Origin: an uncultured Mucilaginibacter sp.
Lineage (GTDB): Bacteria; Bacteroidota; Bacteroidia; Sphingobacteriales; Sphingobacteriaceae
DNA: 64,000 nt
Direction of reading: 5' to 3'
NCBI GenBank assembly: GCA_913775265.1
Contig: CAJYJH010000021.1
Span: forward strand, 1 to 64,000
The notes below the pieces were generated by a model that did not search any database, was not told the DNA's origin, and saw only the letters and a list, made by a program, of their open reading frames with translations. A program made the translations under genes and the position numbers. How positions within the stretch are numbered: the stretch's first letter is position 1; each line of letters starts with the position of its first letter. Below are positions 62,611 through 64,000 of the stretch, one piece after another.

Positions 62611-63651
62611 TTATTCGAACTTAACGTTAACACTGCCACTTGAGGCATAGGCTTGCACCAGGGCGCCACCGCCGTTTATCTTTCCTTCTACCCTGTCTTT
62701 GTCTTTGCTGCCTTCAAATCGGCTATTAACCAAAGTAGTATTTACGCGGTCGCCTTTTAAGTTCAGATTATATCCTTTTTGCTGTGGCATAATTAAATCA
62801 ATGTAACCTGAGCTGGTATTCAACTTTACGTATCTGCCTACACTATTTAGTTGCGCATGTATACTACCGCCGCTGGTTGATGCATCAACGCCACCATCTA
62901 TCTGAGAAAGATCGATAGTACCGCCCGATGTACTGGTTGATAAATCGCCCGCGATGTGATCAGCGTTGATACTGCCGCCAGACGTAGTTGCATTTATTTT
63001 TCCTTTTAACTGGCTTAATTTTAATGAACCGCCACTGGTTACCAGGTAAAGGTTGCCTTGGCAATTGCTGGCGCTGATGCTACCGCCGCTGGTTACTAAA
63101 TCAATATCCTGATCGGCATGATCAACCTCAATACTGCCGCCCGATGTACGCCCTTTAATACGACCGCTTACATGAATTACCTGCAAACTGCCACCGCTGG
63201 TTGCAAAGTTTTGCTCACCGGTAAGATTGGATAAGCTGATACTGCCGCCGCTGGTATTCAAATTGGTAGATACCGCTTTGGGTACATAAATCTTAAAGGA
63301 TATGCTGAGCGATTTATTCCAATTCATGTTAGATCTGGATTTTGCCGTAGCATGAAGCTCGTGGTTATCGTCTGTAATCTCTAAAGTGTAATTGTCTTTC
63401 AGGCGTTGCTCCAGTTCTTCTTTAGAAAGGTTATTGCGGTTGTTGCCCGAATTAACATAAACTTCTATCCTTGCCTCACCGGGTGCTACGCCGTCCACTT
63501 CAATGCTACCACCTGAGGTACGAACAAATACACCCTTGATGGCAGACTTAGAAAGCGCTTTGGTTAAATAGGGCTCAGTATTCCATTTGTTTTGCGCAGA
63601 GGCAGCGAGGCTGCTCAAAGCCATAAAAAGGATAAGGGATTGCTTTTTCAT
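62611..63651 (-). CDS. DUF4097-type repeat protein (beta-strand repeat)
   Basis: From ATG 63651 (MKKQSLILF...) it has 346 residues, with a signal peptide ending at about AASAQ. The frame stays open 47 codons further upstream but those residues look non-coding. The mature part repeats a TSGGSI unit about ten times at intervals of some 17-22 residues (TSGGSIEVD, TSGGSISLS, TSGGSINAD and so on), a beta-helix pattern typical of the DUF4097 family, often found on the cell surface. The function is unknown; adhesive or structural roles are guesses. Confidence 0.82.
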   Translation of the reverse strand: MKKQSLILFMALSSLAASAQNKWNTEPYLTKALSKSAIKGVFVRTSGGSIEVDGVAPGEARIEVYVNSGNNRNNLSKEELEQRLKDNYTLEITDDNHELHATAKSRSNMNWNKSLSISFKIYVPKAVSTNLNTSGGSISLSNLTGEQNFATSGGSLQVIHVSGRIKGRTSGGSIEVDHADQDIDLVTSGGSISASNCQGNLYLVTSGGSLKLSQLKGKINATTSGGSINADHIAGDLSTSTSGGTIDLSQIDGGVDASTSGGSIHAQLNSVGRYVKLNTSSGYIDLIMPQQKGYNLNLKGDRVNTTLVNSRFEGSKDKDRVEGKINGGGALVQAYASSGSVNVKFE

Positions 63652-63856
63652 TGTATTGGTTATTATGACCGTTTTACTGTTAAACTGATGATGGTTGTAG
63701 AGTAAAATTAATACCAAAACAACAAACAACTGATTACCAATAACATAAATACTATAGACAGAAATCAATCGTCCGACTGCGGAACAACACATGTTCGTAA
63801 CCGATACAGTTTTATAGACTGGCGCGGCATCAATTATCTATAAACGAAAAAAACAA

Positions 63857-63885
63857 GAGGCGCTTATGCATTACATAAGCGCCTC
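63857..63885 (-). terminator. Terminator after the truncated membrane protein gene (minus strand)
   Basis: GAGGCGCTTATG (63857-63868) pairs with CATAAGCGCCTC (63874-63885); on the minus strand the stem is followed by a T-run (63847-63853). It is 26 bases past the stop at 63911. Confidence 0.85.
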
Positions 63886-63910
63886 GCAATCATAAATCCT
63901 TATATGTTTG

Positions 63911-64000
63911 CTACTTTTTCTTTTTATTGAGTGATACCAATACCACAAAGGTAACAATAGCCGCAGTGGCAGCCTTTTGCAGTACGGCTTTACGATTATA
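63911..64000 (-). CDS. C-terminal end of a membrane protein, cut by window edge
   Basis: The minus strand has an open frame that ends with the stop at 63911-63913. The 29 visible residues read ...KAVLQKAATAAIVTFVVLVSLNKKKK, a hydrophobic helix followed by a basic tail, as in the end of a small membrane protein. It is too short to place in a family. Its terminator lies directly beyond. Confidence 0.6.
   Translation of the reverse strand, partial: YNRKAVLQKAATAAIVTFVVLVSLNKKKK

Noticed and set aside
62611..63651. CRISPR-like regular repeats in this stretch
   Set aside because: The regularity is at protein level in one coding frame with variable DNA and no spacers; it is a repeat protein.

Overview
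The window comes from a chromosome of a Bacteroidetes bacterium, most probably in the Sphingobacteriaceae (Mucilaginibacter/Pedobacter-like). Signs of this are two SusC/SusD pairs, a hybrid two-component regulator of the polysaccharide-utilisation type, Fkp, the MurF-Alr and SecDF fusions, and tRNA promoters of the form TTTG-N18/19-TAnnTTTG. The genus is inference; no rRNA or species marker is present.

Layout. 1-26.3 kb is mostly core housekeeping: the end of a LuxC-type acyl-CoA reductase, an FtsE-like ATPase, grpE-dnaJ, fkp (GDP-fucose salvage), a divergent LysR/MFS pair, ispE, thyA and folA with a Doc-type toxin-antitoxin pair between them, secDF, a type II NADH dehydrogenase, fbaA, accD, an M13 peptidase, murF-alr, recX, and tRNA-Gly(GCC) plus tRNA-Leu(UAA). 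26.6-46.5 kb is one polysaccharide utilisation locus (PUL) read on the minus strand: hybrid sensor, SusC, SusD, GH2, GH35, GH76, an unassigned TIM-barrel-like secreted protein and a PHP-type metallohydrolase. 47.1-51.4 kb, divergent from the sensor, holds a GalU-like nucleotidyltransferase and an 1110-residue fusion of a GHMP-kinase-like half and a UDPGP-type half. 52.0-52.9 kb carries a plasmid-type ParA plus a small putative DNA-binding partner in AT-rich DNA with inverted repeats, next to tRNA-Phe. 53.4-64 kb has small conserved proteins, a second SusC/SusD pair without enzymes, an AsmA-like protein, a secreted endonuclease/exonuclease/phosphatase-fold protein, a DUF4097-type adhesin-like protein and the end of a membrane protein.

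How it fits together. The hybrid sensor probably detects an oligosaccharide and switches on susCD and the downstream enzymes; two 9-bp direct repeats 22 bp apart upstream of susC are a candidate operator. GH2 and GH35 would release beta-galactose and GH76 would cut alpha-1,6-mannan. The divergent kinase/nucleotidyltransferase fusion could turn a released sugar into a UDP-sugar, but its kinase ATP loop is degenerate compared with Fkp in the same window.

The most notable signals are: the kinase/UDPGP fusion, whose domain order is the reverse of Fkp and whose catalytic loops are altered; the partition module between the PUL and tRNA-Phe, making 26.3-53.2 kb a tRNA-bracketed accessory segment; a perfect 38-bp palindrome inside the PUL; a perfect 15-bp-stem hairpin at the PUL end; and the two unassigned PUL enzymes.
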